6,093 bases of DNA, from the NCBI GenBank assembly GCA_015662785.1, contig DQTM01000054.1, forward strand, positions 1-6,093. Direction: 5' to 3'. The stretch comes from Sulfurospirillum arcachonense (GTDB lineage Bacteria > Campylobacterota > Campylobacteria > Campylobacterales > Sulfurospirillaceae). Both the position numbers and the translations under genes were made by a program. Under the pieces are notes generated by a model. It worked only from the letters and a program-made list of their open reading frames with translations. It was not told the origin of the DNA and did no database searches. Positions 1 to 5,930 of this stretch are shown piece after piece; position 1 is the stretch's first letter; each line of letters opens with the position of its first letter.

Positions 1-436
1 CTAGTTTAGCTGGACTACCCACAATGAGAGAACGTGGAGGGAATTTTTTGCCTTTTGTTACAAGTGAATTTGCTCCCACTATAGACTCTTCTCCTATGAC
101 AGCACCATCAAGTATAGTCGCACTCATCCCAATTAAACATGCATTTTTGATTTCACAGCCATGAAGCATAACTCTATGACCTATAGTAACGTCATCTCCT
201 ATAACAGTAGGATTACCATCACTTTTGTCATCTTTTGTAAAGTGAGTGACATGAAGCATACTTAAATCTTGTATATTTGTGCGTTTCCCTATTGTAATGA
301 AGTGTATATCTCCTCTAACAACACACCCAAACCATATAGAACTATCTGCCCCAATCTCAACTTCACCTATAACATCTGCACTAGGAGCGATGAAAACCGT
401 ATCGTCTATCTGTGGGGTTTTACCTTCAAATATCAT
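1..436 (-). CDS. Gamma carbonic anhydrase family protein (left-handed beta-helix), 3' end outside window
   Basis: The visible 145 residues are a hexapeptide-repeat protein of the YrdA/CaiE/PaaY (gamma carbonic anhydrase) family. The family is usually about 170-180 residues, so roughly 30 C-terminal residues lie beyond the left edge. It has the residues that define the Cam fold: R41 and D43 in VVRGD, Q56 in NIQD, and the metal ligands H62 (LHVTH), H87 and H92 (IGHRVMLHGC). Their spacing matches Cam Arg59/Asp61/Gln75/His81/His117/His122. The acidic residues of the Cam proton-shuttle loop are absent (I44 and H65 in their places), as in many family members whose carbonic anhydrase activity is weak or unproven. 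A cytosolic trimer binding zinc or iron is expected. The ATG overlaps the ppk1 stop by one base (TAATG) but has its own AAGGAG site (447-442) five bases upstream. It is the last visible gene of the uvrB-ppk1 operon. Family confidence is high; the physiological reaction is unknown. Confidence 0.92.
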   Translation of the reverse strand, partial: MIFEGKTPQIDDTVFIAPSADVIGEVEIGADSSIWFGCVVRGDIHFITIGKRTNIQDLSMLHVTHFTKDDKSDGNPTVIGDDVTIGHRVMLHGCEIKNACLIGMSATILDGAVIGEESIVGANSLVTKGKKFPPRSLIVGSPAKL

Positions 437-2535
437 TAACTCTCCTTAAATAGTTTTCTTGCCAAATGCTCAGCTTTGCTTGATGATGTATCTTTTTTCA
501 TGGTTTTATATATTTTGTTCATATACTCTTCTAAAATTACTTGATTATTTATAGTTTTATCTTTACCTTTTTCAACTTTTGCATACTCTCCATCATGTCT
601 TAGATTCCAACTTAGAGAATTGTCTGTGATTTGAAGTTTAAGCATCTCAAAAAGCTTTTCTTGTAGAGACTTTTCATATATAGGAGTCATGAGTTCAAGT
701 CTTCTCTCCAGGTTTCTTGGCATACAATCAGCACTAGATATAAAAAGTGTTGGCTCTGAATTTTTAAAGTAAAATACTCTAGCATGTTCAAGATACTTTC
801 CTATGATACTTTTTACTTTTATAGTTTCGCTTAGTCCCTCTATGTTTGGACGAAGACAACATATACCTCTAACTATAAGGTCTATTTTTGTACCAGCTTT
901 AGATGCGTTATAGAGTGCTTTTATGACATCTGTATCAACTAAAGCATTCATTTTTAGTATGATATAACCATCTTTTCCCATTTTTGCTTCTGCGTTGATG
1001 AGCGAGATAAGTTTTGGTTTTATCTGGGTTGGTGACATCTTTAAATCTGTAAGTTTTTTGTTTTTTGAAAAACCTGAGAGTATATGAAAAAATGTAGTAG
1101 TATCTTTAGCAAAAGTATCTCTACATGTAAGAAGGCTAACATCAGTATATATTTTTGCAGTTGATGCATTGTAGTTGCCAGTTCCAAGGTGCATATAGAA
1201 TTTTAATACACCAGATTCTTGACGAATGACTTGGGCTACTTTTGCGTGTATCTTGAAACCGGGAATTCCATAAATAACATGCGCACCAGCTTGTTCTAGT
1301 GCTTTTGCCCAGTGAAGGTTGTTCTCTTCATCAAATCTAGCTTTAAGCTCAACCATAACAGTTACTTGTTTTCCATCATTTGCAGCATCTATCAAAGCTT
1401 GTATGATTTGTGAATTTTTCTCTACTCTGTAAAGTGTAGTTCGTATAGATACAACATTAGGGTCTTTTGAAGCTTCTCTTAGTAGTTTTGTAACAGTGTC
1501 AAAACTTTCATACGGGTGTAACAAAAGGGCATCTTGTTTAGCAATAATTTTAAATATAGACTCATTTTTACTAAAAGGAGGTAATATTTTTGGGCTGTAC
1601 GGTTGCAGTGTTAGATATGAAAAATCTTTATTATTAGTAATTTGCCAAAGAGCTCCAAGGTTCAATGGTATATTGTATTCGTAAATATCTTTTGAGAAAA
1701 TCTGCATATGTGAATTAAGAAATTTCATTAAATCTTCATCTGCATTTTCTTCTATTTCAAGTCTTACAAAAGCACCACGTCGACGTAGTTTAAGCCCTTG
1801 TTCCATGATCATCATAAAATCATCAGCTTCCTCTTCTTCTATAACCATATCAGCATTTCTTGTAACTCTAAAAGCTGCAGATGATATGAGTGTATATCCA
1901 GGAAATATCTCTTCAGCATGTTTTTTTACAATGCTCTCTACAGGAATATATATATTGTCTCTTACTTGGTAAAAACGAGGAAGAACTCTAGGAATTCTTA
2001 TCATACCGTACTTGAAGTTTCCTGACTCTTTTTCATCTTGGAGTTTAACTGCTAGTGAAAAACTAAGATTGTTTAGATGGGGAAAGGGGTGTGTTGCATT
2101 TACTGCAATAGGAACAGACACTGGAAGGATATTTGAGAAAAAATACTCATCAGCAATTTTTTTGTTATCACGATCAAGATTTTCATAATCTGTTATAAAA
2201 AGATTCTCTTCTTCAAGTTTTTGAATTATTGAATTGTAGTTATCTTGCAAAATATTTTTTTCATTTGAAAGATAGTTTCTGATTTCTCGTAGTTGTTCTA
2301 ATGGCGTTATTTCATCGTTACCAGTTACTATAACACCAGCTGAAAATAGTTGTTTTAGACCAGCAACTCTAATCATATAAAACTCATCAAGATTAGTAGC
2401 ATAAATAGCTAAAAATTTAAGACGTTCTAGTATGGGAAGGTCTTTTTTAGTAGATTCATTTAACACTCTTGTGTTAAATCTTAACCAAGACAACTCTCTG
2501 TTAATAAAGTTTTTAGGGTCGCTGATGCTAGGCAT
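436..2535 (-). CDS. ppk1: Polyphosphate kinase 1
   Basis: PPK1 reversibly polymerises the gamma-phosphate of ATP into inorganic polyphosphate, usually in association with the inner membrane. The 699 residues match the family length (E. coli 688) and cover all four domains. The N domain opens with NRELSWLRFNTRVL (12-25). The head domain spans about 107-316, and the two phospholipase-D-like catalytic domains span about 317-500 and 501-699. The phosphorylated histidine is H430 in GFKIHAKV, matching E. coli His435. The second catalytic histidine is H584 in YLEHARVFYF, matching His592. The magnesium and phosphate-binding arginines are R370 (TTLYR) and R400 (VELKARFDE). GTGNYNASTAKIYTD (451-465) is also diagnostic. 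The frame is intact with no missing key residue. The start is set by an AAAGGT site (2546-2541) in the 29-base gap after uvrB. The gene is followed by a one-base overlap with the carbonic-anhydrase-like gene. Confidence 0.98.
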   Translation of the reverse strand: MPSISDPKNFINRELSWLRFNTRVLNESTKKDLPILERLKFLAIYATNLDEFYMIRVAGLKQLFSAGVIVTGNDEITPLEQLREIRNYLSNEKNILQDNYNSIIQKLEEENLFITDYENLDRDNKKIADEYFFSNILPVSVPIAVNATHPFPHLNNLSFSLAVKLQDEKESGNFKYGMIRIPRVLPRFYQVRDNIYIPVESIVKKHAEEIFPGYTLISSAAFRVTRNADMVIEEEEADDFMMIMEQGLKLRRRGAFVRLEIEENADEDLMKFLNSHMQIFSKDIYEYNIPLNLGALWQITNNKDFSYLTLQPYSPKILPPFSKNESIFKIIAKQDALLLHPYESFDTVTKLLREASKDPNVVSIRTTLYRVEKNSQIIQALIDAANDGKQVTVMVELKARFDEENNLHWAKALEQAGAHVIYGIPGFKIHAKVAQVIRQESGVLKFYMHLGTGNYNASTAKIYTDVSLLTCRDTFAKDTTTFFHILSGFSKNKKLTDLKMSPTQIKPKLISLINAEAKMGKDGYIILKMNALVDTDVIKALYNASKAGTKIDLIVRGICCLRPNIEGLSETIKVKSIIGKYLEHARVFYFKNSEPTLFISSADCMPRNLERRLELMTPIYEKSLQEKLFEMLKLQITDNSLSWNLRHDGEYAKVEKGKDKTINNQVILEEYMNKIYKTMKKDTSSSKAEHLARKLFKES

Positions 2536-2564
2536 ATCTTACCTTTGTGCTGTTTTTTCTTATT

Positions 2565-4544
2565 TTACCACAATTTTCTTAGTTTTGCTATGTCATCCCG
2601 TAGTTTTGCTGCCTTTTCAAACTCTAAAGACTTAGCTGCTTCGTGCATTGCTTTTGTCATTTCCTTTAGAATTTTTTTCTTTTCACTGGGGGGAATTTTA
2701 TCTTTTTTATCCATCTTGTTAAAAAGTTCACCCATATCTTCTACTTTTAGATTTTCATCTAGTAGTCTTGTTGTTGATTGGGGGGTTATATTGTGTTTTT
2801 TGTTGTGTTCTTCTTGTGTTTTTCTTCTTTCCTCAGTCAGTTCTATGGCGTATTTCATAGAGTCTGTTATGCGTTTTGCAAACATAATAACTCTGCCATT
2901 TAGGTTTCTAGCAGCTCTTCCCATAGTTTGAACTAAGCTTGTTCTACTTCTCAAAAATCCCTCTTTGTCAGCATCAAGAATTGCTACAAGTGAAACCTCT
3001 GGTAAGTCTAAACCCTCTCTAAGAAGATTGATTCCTATAAGCACATCAAATTCACCAAGTCTTAAACCTCGTATGATTTGATTTCTCTCAATCGCATCTG
3101 TATCGGAGTGCATATACTTGACTTTTAGTCCAAGTTCGGCGTAGTAACGACTTAGCTCTTCGCTCATTTTTTTTGTTAGTGTTGTTACTAAAACTCTCTC
3201 ATTTTTAGCAATGGTTTTTTTTATCTCATCAAATAGAGTTTCAACTTGAAATTCACTATCAAGTATCTCTACTTTTGGGTCAAGTAGCCCTGTTGGTCGT
3301 ATGATTTGCTCAGCCGTGTTTTCGCCACTAAGCTCAAGCTCTAGAGGACTAGGGGTTGCTGAAACAAAAAGAAATTGTGTTTTTTTGTTTATGAACTCAT
3401 CAAACATCAAAGGGCGGTTGTCTAGTGCACTTGGAAGTCTAAAACCGTACTCCACTAAAACCTCTTTTCTACTTCTATCTCCTGCAAACATGCCACGAAA
3501 CTGTGGAAGACTAACGTGAGATTCATCGACTATAACCAAAAACTCTTTTCCAATAGCTTCAAAGTAATCAAACATAGAAAAGGGAGTCTCACCCTCTTTT
3601 TTGCCTGTTAAGTAGCGTGAGTAGTTCTCAACACCCTTACAAGCCCCCGTTGCTTGCATCATCTCCAAGTCAAATTCAACTCTACTCTTTAGACGTTGGT
3701 ACTCTACTAACTTGTCTTCTTTTTGTAAAAACTCTAATCTTTTTCCTAGTTCATCTTCAATGTGCTTTATAGACTCAGTAAGACGAGTCTGCCCAACTAT
3801 GAACTGGTTAGTTGCATAGATGACAACTTTTTTTAAATCTTCAAGTTTTTTATTGTTTAGCGTTTCAAAATAGTAAATACTCTCAACTTCATCTCCAAAA
3901 AACTCGATACGAACAGCTTCTTCTTCGTTGTAAGCAGGGTGAATGTCAACTACGTCGCCACTAACTCTAAAACAACCTCTATCAAAAAAGTTGTCGTTTC
4001 GTTTGTAGCCCATATCTACGAGTTGAAGAAGTAGTTTTTTCTGGTTTATCTCTTGCCCAACTTCTATGGCTTGAACCATCTCCCTATACTCAGCGGGATC
4101 ACCTAGTCCATAGTTGGCTGAAACAGAAGCTACACAGATGACATCATCAAAACTCAAAAGAGAAGTAGTCGCACTAAGTCTAAGTCGTTCAAGTTCGTCG
4201 TTTATAGAGCTATCTTTCTCAATGAAAAGGTCGCTTCTAGGTATGTAAGCTTCAGGCTGATAGTAGTCGTAGTAGCTTATGAAGTATTCAACATGATTTT
4301 TAGGAAAAAAGCCACGAAACTCCGAGTAAAGTTGTGCCGCAAGTGTTTTGTTATGTGTCATAATGAGTGTTGGCATCTGCAACTTAGCTATGATTTTAGC
4401 CATAGTAAAAGTCTTACCACTTCCCGTTACACCTACTAAAGTCTGATACTGATTACCTTTTTTTATAGAAGCTGTTAGTTTTTCTATAGCTTGAGGTTGG
4501 TCACCAGCTGGAGAAAATTTGCTATTTAGTTGAAAATTTGCCAT
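2565..4544 (-). CDS. uvrB: UvrABC excinuclease subunit B
   Basis: UvrB is the damage-verifying helicase-like subunit of nucleotide excision repair. It is loaded by UvrA, clamps the damaged strand and recruits UvrC. The 659 residues are full length (E. coli 673). Walker A is GVTGSGKT (38-45, K44). The damage-probing beta-hairpin follows, with its aromatic cluster YYDYYQPEAY (91-100). The Walker B/DESH box is at 340-343, motif V is INLLREGLDLPE (505-516), and motif VI is QTMGRAARN (539-547). The C-terminal UVR domain (about 622-657) makes the UvrC contact. The ATG shares one base with the stop of the toxin gene upstream (TAATG). The preceding bases (AAATCTTATTA) contain no Shine-Dalgarno match, so translation probably depends on ribosomes finishing the toxin frame. 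ppk1 begins 29 bases after the stop. No truncation or odd residue was seen. Confidence 0.98.
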   Translation of the reverse strand: MANFQLNSKFSPAGDQPQAIEKLTASIKKGNQYQTLVGVTGSGKTFTMAKIIAKLQMPTLIMTHNKTLAAQLYSEFRGFFPKNHVEYFISYYDYYQPEAYIPRSDLFIEKDSSINDELERLRLSATTSLLSFDDVICVASVSANYGLGDPAEYREMVQAIEVGQEINQKKLLLQLVDMGYKRNDNFFDRGCFRVSGDVVDIHPAYNEEEAVRIEFFGDEVESIYYFETLNNKKLEDLKKVVIYATNQFIVGQTRLTESIKHIEDELGKRLEFLQKEDKLVEYQRLKSRVEFDLEMMQATGACKGVENYSRYLTGKKEGETPFSMFDYFEAIGKEFLVIVDESHVSLPQFRGMFAGDRSRKEVLVEYGFRLPSALDNRPLMFDEFINKKTQFLFVSATPSPLELELSGENTAEQIIRPTGLLDPKVEILDSEFQVETLFDEIKKTIAKNERVLVTTLTKKMSEELSRYYAELGLKVKYMHSDTDAIERNQIIRGLRLGEFDVLIGINLLREGLDLPEVSLVAILDADKEGFLRSRTSLVQTMGRAARNLNGRVIMFAKRITDSMKYAIELTEERRKTQEEHNKKHNITPQSTTRLLDENLKVEDMGELFNKMDKKDKIPPSEKKKILKEMTKAMHEAAKSLEFEKAAKLRDDIAKLRKLW

Positions 4545-4825
4545 TAATAAGATTTTTGCCTGAAAACTGTTAATACATGTATATTGTTGTTTATAACTTT
4601 AAAAACTATAGTGTACTTTTTATGTATCAAATCTTTTGTATTTTGATCGTCTGTATAATAACTATTTCTACATCGATAAGGCACACTGTCTAGAGATTGA
4701 ATTTTTTTTTGAAGTTCTAAGATAAAGTTTTTTGCTTTTGGTTGGGAGTCATTTTTACATATGTATTTATAAATATTTAGTAAATCTTGCTTGGCTTCAT
4801 CTTCTACTATGATATTGAATGTCAT
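4544..4825 (-). CDS. RelE/ParE-superfamily toxin of a type II toxin-antitoxin pair
   Basis: A basic 93-residue protein with the layout of the RelE/ParE (plasmid stabilisation) fold. An N-terminal strand (FNIIVEDEAK, 3-12) is followed by two helices (about 10-45, including DLLNIYKYI and KAKNFILELQKKIQSL). Next come an arginine-containing turn (VPYRCR, 48-53) and a C-terminal sheet with the typical KKYTIVFKV (69-77) and IHVLTVFRQKSY (82-93). Family members either cleave ribosome-bound mRNA (RelE-like) or poison DNA gyrase (ParE-like), and sequence alone does not decide which. The upstream neighbour is a 72-residue candidate antitoxin whose stop overlaps this start (TAATG), the normal antitoxin-first order. 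The start has only a distant, weak purine stretch (AAAGAGA, more than 10 bases away), which suggests coupling to antitoxin translation. Its own stop overlaps the uvrB start, which is unusual for an addiction module. The reading frame is intact. Family call is good; activity is unknown. Confidence 0.82.
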   Translation of the reverse strand: MTFNIIVEDEAKQDLLNIYKYICKNDSQPKAKNFILELQKKIQSLDSVPYRCRNSYYTDDQNTKDLIHKKYTIVFKVINNNIHVLTVFRQKSY

Positions 4826-5043
4826 TAATTTTCTAATATCTCTTTTATTGCTTGGTTTAAAGGAGTTCCATTCATTTTAGATATATTGTTTACTGCATTA
4901 TTTACTTTTTTTTGAGCTTTTTCAAAAGTTATACTAGGATATTCATCTCTTTTGATCAATATTTTATTTTTTGGTAGTTCATTCACAAATTTCATAAGTT
5001 TATCAACTAGGCTATCATCTACTTCTAAGTGTATTGTTTGCAT
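4825..5043 (-). CDS. Candidate antitoxin partner of the RelE/ParE-like toxin
   Basis: A 72-residue protein called an antitoxin mainly from position: it is small, lies directly upstream of a RelE/ParE-type toxin, and overlaps it by one base. The N-terminal part (TIHLEVDDSLVDKLMKFVNELP, 3-24, best viewed as a strand then a helix) is the kind seen in uncharacterised proteins paired with RelE-type toxins in this phylum. The rest (about 25-72) is charged, with a predicted helix from FEKAQKKVNNAV onward and an end, NQAIKEILEN, that could be the toxin-binding segment. I could not assign it to the ribbon-helix-helix, Phd, MazE or HTH antitoxin families, so DNA binding and autoregulation are unproven. 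It is first in the operon. The start has a good AAAGGA site (5054-5049) six bases before the ATG and lies close behind an extended -10 promoter. Confidence 0.68.
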   Translation of the reverse strand: MQTIHLEVDDSLVDKLMKFVNELPKNKILIKRDEYPSITFEKAQKKVNNAVNNISKMNGTPLNQAIKEILEN

Positions 5044-5056
5044 AAATCATCCTTTA

Positions 5057-5072
5057 TTTAATAATTATACCA
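5057..5072 (-). promoter_or_regulatory. Extended -10 promoter of the antitoxin-toxin-uvrB-ppk1 operon
   Basis: Read on the minus strand, TGGTATAAT (5072-5064) is a perfect extended -10 element (TGnTATAAT). No convincing -35 hexamer lies 16-18 bases upstream, a common state for housekeeping promoters in Campylobacterota. Transcription would start near 5057 and give a leader of about 14 bases that contains the AAAGGA ribosome binding site. An 8-base palindrome (ATAATTAT, 5061-5068) overlaps the -10. It could serve as a small operator, but it may be chance in AT-rich DNA. Confidence 0.6.
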
Positions 5073-5091
5073 AAAATTCAATTTATTTTGT

Positions 5092-5104
5092 TACAATTAT
5101 GAAA
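5092..5104 (+). promoter_or_regulatory. Possible -10 promoter for the plus-strand coiled-coil gene pair
   Basis: TACAAT (5092-5097) matches five of six -10 positions and would start transcription near 5104, about 20 bases before the ATG at 5125. No good -35 is visible. It faces away from the operon promoter about 25 bases to the left, so the two transcripts would diverge from one short AT-rich region. Confidence 0.4.
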
Positions 5105-5124
5105 GATTAAATTTAGGAATTAAA

Positions 5125-5367
5125 ATGTTTGAAGAATTAAAAGAAGAAATTACAGTAAATAGATTGTCAGAAAAAGTAAATGACCTGCTAGTTAGATTTG
5201 AAGAGATGAAATCTCAAAACAATACATTGAGACAAGAGGTAGTTACTCTAAAAGCACAACATGAAGCAAAAAATATACAGATTGAGAAGCTTGAAGATGA
5301 TTTGATGAACAAAGACATAGAGTCTGATGATATTCTCTCTAAGATTGAGGAAGTTCTCAAAAGATGA
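5125..5367 (+). CDS. Small coiled-coil protein, ZapB-like
   Basis: An 80-residue acidic protein that is nearly all helix. Residues about 13-62 form heptads with hydrophobic a/d positions (LSEKVNDLLVRFEEMK, then LRQEVVTLKAQ, IQIEKLEDDL). A short break near 63-67 is followed by a C-terminal helix, DDILSKIEEVLKR. It has no signal peptide or membrane segment. The length and layout recall ZapB (81 residues in E. coli), the coiled-coil Z-ring factor, and the stretch SQNNTLRQEV (35-44) resembles the KNNSLSQEV part of E. coli ZapB as I recall it. Coiled coils resemble each other easily, so this is a resemblance and not proof. The start has an AGGA site (5115-5118) six bases upstream. The stop overlaps the next gene's start (ATGA), so the two are probably made together. 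Confidence 0.72.
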   Translation: MFEELKEEITVNRLSEKVNDLLVRFEEMKSQNNTLRQEVVTLKAQHEAKNIQIEKLEDDLMNKDIESDDILSKIEEVLKR

Positions 5368-5585
5368 GTAAACTAACCGTCTCTATAGGCTCAAAAGATT
5401 TTGATATAACACTTGATGAAGAGTTTTCTAAATTCTTTGAAAAGGATTTCAAAGATACTTTTAGCGAAAAAAACAGAATAGAGACAAAAGAGCTTTTATG
5501 GGCTTATGTACAAAAAAGTTATGATGAGTACCTGAATAAGCAAGAGTATAAAAAGATGGTAGATAAGATTGATGAAGTTGTTTAA
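5364..5585 (+). CDS. Small conserved-looking protein, possibly a shortened ZapA-like division factor
   Basis: A 73-residue charged protein. The N-terminus looks like a beta-hairpin (KLTVSIGSKDFDITLDEE, 3-20). Helices follow: FSKFFEKDFKDTF (21-33) and a longer one from TKELLWAYVQKSYDEYLNKQEYKKMVDKIDEV. A hairpin followed by helices, with an E-L-containing stretch near TKELLWAYV, is the layout of the ZapA N-terminal domain. ZapA is normally about 100 residues with a long C-terminal coiled coil, which would be mostly missing here. Placement directly behind a ZapB-like gene, with a four-base ATGA overlap, supports a pair acting together at the Z-ring. That function is inference. I do not recognise the family with certainty. 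Confidence 0.65.
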   Translation: MSKLTVSIGSKDFDITLDEEFSKFFEKDFKDTFSEKNRIETKELLWAYVQKSYDEYLNKQEYKKMVDKIDEVV

Positions 5586-5610
5586 AAACTAATTAACTAA
5601 AATGTAGGTA

Positions 5611-5639
5611 TTGAATTATTTTTCTTTTTATTGTATAGT
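5611..5639 (+). promoter_or_regulatory. Sigma-70 promoter of the RNA region upstream of the pilin gene
   Basis: TTGAAT (5611-5616) and TATAGT (5634-5639) are separated by exactly 17 bases of T-rich sequence, and each matches four or five of six consensus positions. The predicted start is near 5646. It is the best two-box promoter in the window. It lies 25 bases past the end of the ZapA-like gene and about 60 bases before an intrinsic terminator. Confidence 0.6.
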
Positions 5640-5645
5640 TTAATT

Positions 5646-5735
5646 AATGGAATTTGATACAAACCCTTTTTTAGACTGACTATCTAAAAGGCAACACTAA
5701 GGACTAGAGCTTAACGGCTTTAGTCCTTTTTTTTT
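5646..5735 (+). ncRNA. Candidate small RNA or terminated leader of about 90 bases
   Basis: A predicted transcript from the promoter at 5611-5639 to the terminator at 5727-5735. It contains a first hairpin, TTTTAGA (5669-5675) pairing with TCTAAAA (5683-5689), with loop CTGACTA. This extends through a two-base bulge to CC/GG (5665-5666 with 5690-5691). A 9-base linker (CAACACTAA) leads to the terminator stem. No good open frame lies within it. I compared it by eye with c-di-GMP, preQ1, guanidine, fluoride and purine riboswitches and found no clear match. The loop contains GACTA, which could also pair with TAGTC in the terminator's 3' arm, so an attenuator for the downstream genes is possible. 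It may instead be an independent sRNA. The 5' end is predicted, not observed. Confidence 0.42.
5701..5735 (+). terminator. Strong intrinsic terminator
   Basis: GGACTAGAGC (5701-5710) pairs with GCTTTAGTCC (5717-5726) over ten base pairs with one G-U, closing a six-base loop (TTAACG). Nine T residues follow. It acts on the plus strand only, because the other strand lacks a matching T-run. It would end the 5646 transcript and also any read-through from the 5125-5585 gene pair. Confidence 0.88.
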
Positions 5736-5787
5736 GCTTATGCAAAAGGTGAGGAGTGGGTGGGAGTGTTATCTTAGGAGGGAAGTA

Positions 5788-5889
5788 TTGAATTTCCAGA
5801 GAGTAGTCGTCATACTCTTAGTTATATCTTTTTGCTTTGCAAAAAACAGCATGTCCCGCAGGTTTTTGGTTGCAGATTATTTACTTTAA
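5788..5889 (+). CDS. Possible 33-residue secreted or membrane peptide (TTG start)
   Basis: A short frame too small for ordinary gene calling. It opens with TTG, placed six bases after a near-perfect AGGAGG site (5776-5781). The translation begins (M)NFQRVVVILLVISFCFA: a short N-region with one arginine, a hydrophobic core of about 12 residues, and an FCFA end suited to signal peptidase I cleavage before K19. A 15-residue tail, KNSMSRRFLVADYLL, completes it. It could be a small exported peptide, a single-span membrane protein, or the broken front end of a lost secreted protein. An in-frame ATG at 5740 would make it 49 residues but has no ribosome binding site and abuts the terminator T-run. 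It lies between the terminator and the pilin gene, 81 bases before the pilin ATG. No family was recognised. Confidence 0.4.
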   Translation: MNFQRVVVILLVISFCFAKNSMSRRFLVADYLL

Positions 5890-5895
5890 GCTACT

Positions 5896-5909
5896 CTTTA
5901 CATGTAAAG
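5896..5909 (+). promoter_or_regulatory. 14-base perfect palindrome upstream of the pilin gene
   Basis: CTTTACATGTAAAG is a perfect inverted repeat with no spacer. It sits 61 bases before the pilin start and just upstream of a possible -10 (TAAAAT, 5913-5918). Position and symmetry suit a dimeric regulator binding over a pilin promoter, but no regulator is identified. Confidence 0.35.
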
Positions 5910-5930
5910 GAGTAAAATAATAGCTATAGG

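Noticed and set aside
1496..1684. Plus-strand open frame of 62 codons inside ppk1
   Set aside because: It is antisense to conserved PPK1 sequence with no independent support for coding.
2545..2931. Plus-strand open frame of 128 codons, hydrophobic and phenylalanine/serine rich
   Set aside because: It lies antisense to the uvrB 3' end. Its composition is what the complement of lysine/glutamate-rich UVR-domain codons gives, and the uvrB frame is unquestionable.
3301..3519. Plus-strand open frame of 72 codons inside uvrB
   Set aside because: It is fully antisense to conserved UvrB sequence, with no ribosome binding site or recognisable protein features.
4573..4582. ATACATGTAT palindrome in the toxin gene, sharing ACATGT with the pilin-upstream palindrome
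   Set aside because: It is short, inside coding sequence, and expected by chance at this base composition.
5660..5735. Guanidine (mini-ykkC) or c-di-GMP riboswitch
   Set aside because: Only one of the two loops contains an ACGG-like sequence, and the conserved c-di-GMP core motifs are absent.
5829..5845. TTTTTGC-TTT-GCAAAAA inverted repeat as a second terminator
   Set aside because: The stem is AT-rich with a three-base loop and no following T-run, and it lies inside the small ORF. It is probably incidental.
5861..5874. Possible sigma-54 promoter (GG...TTGC) before the pilin gene
   Set aside because: The GG and GC elements are nine bases apart instead of ten and the TGGCAC part is absent.
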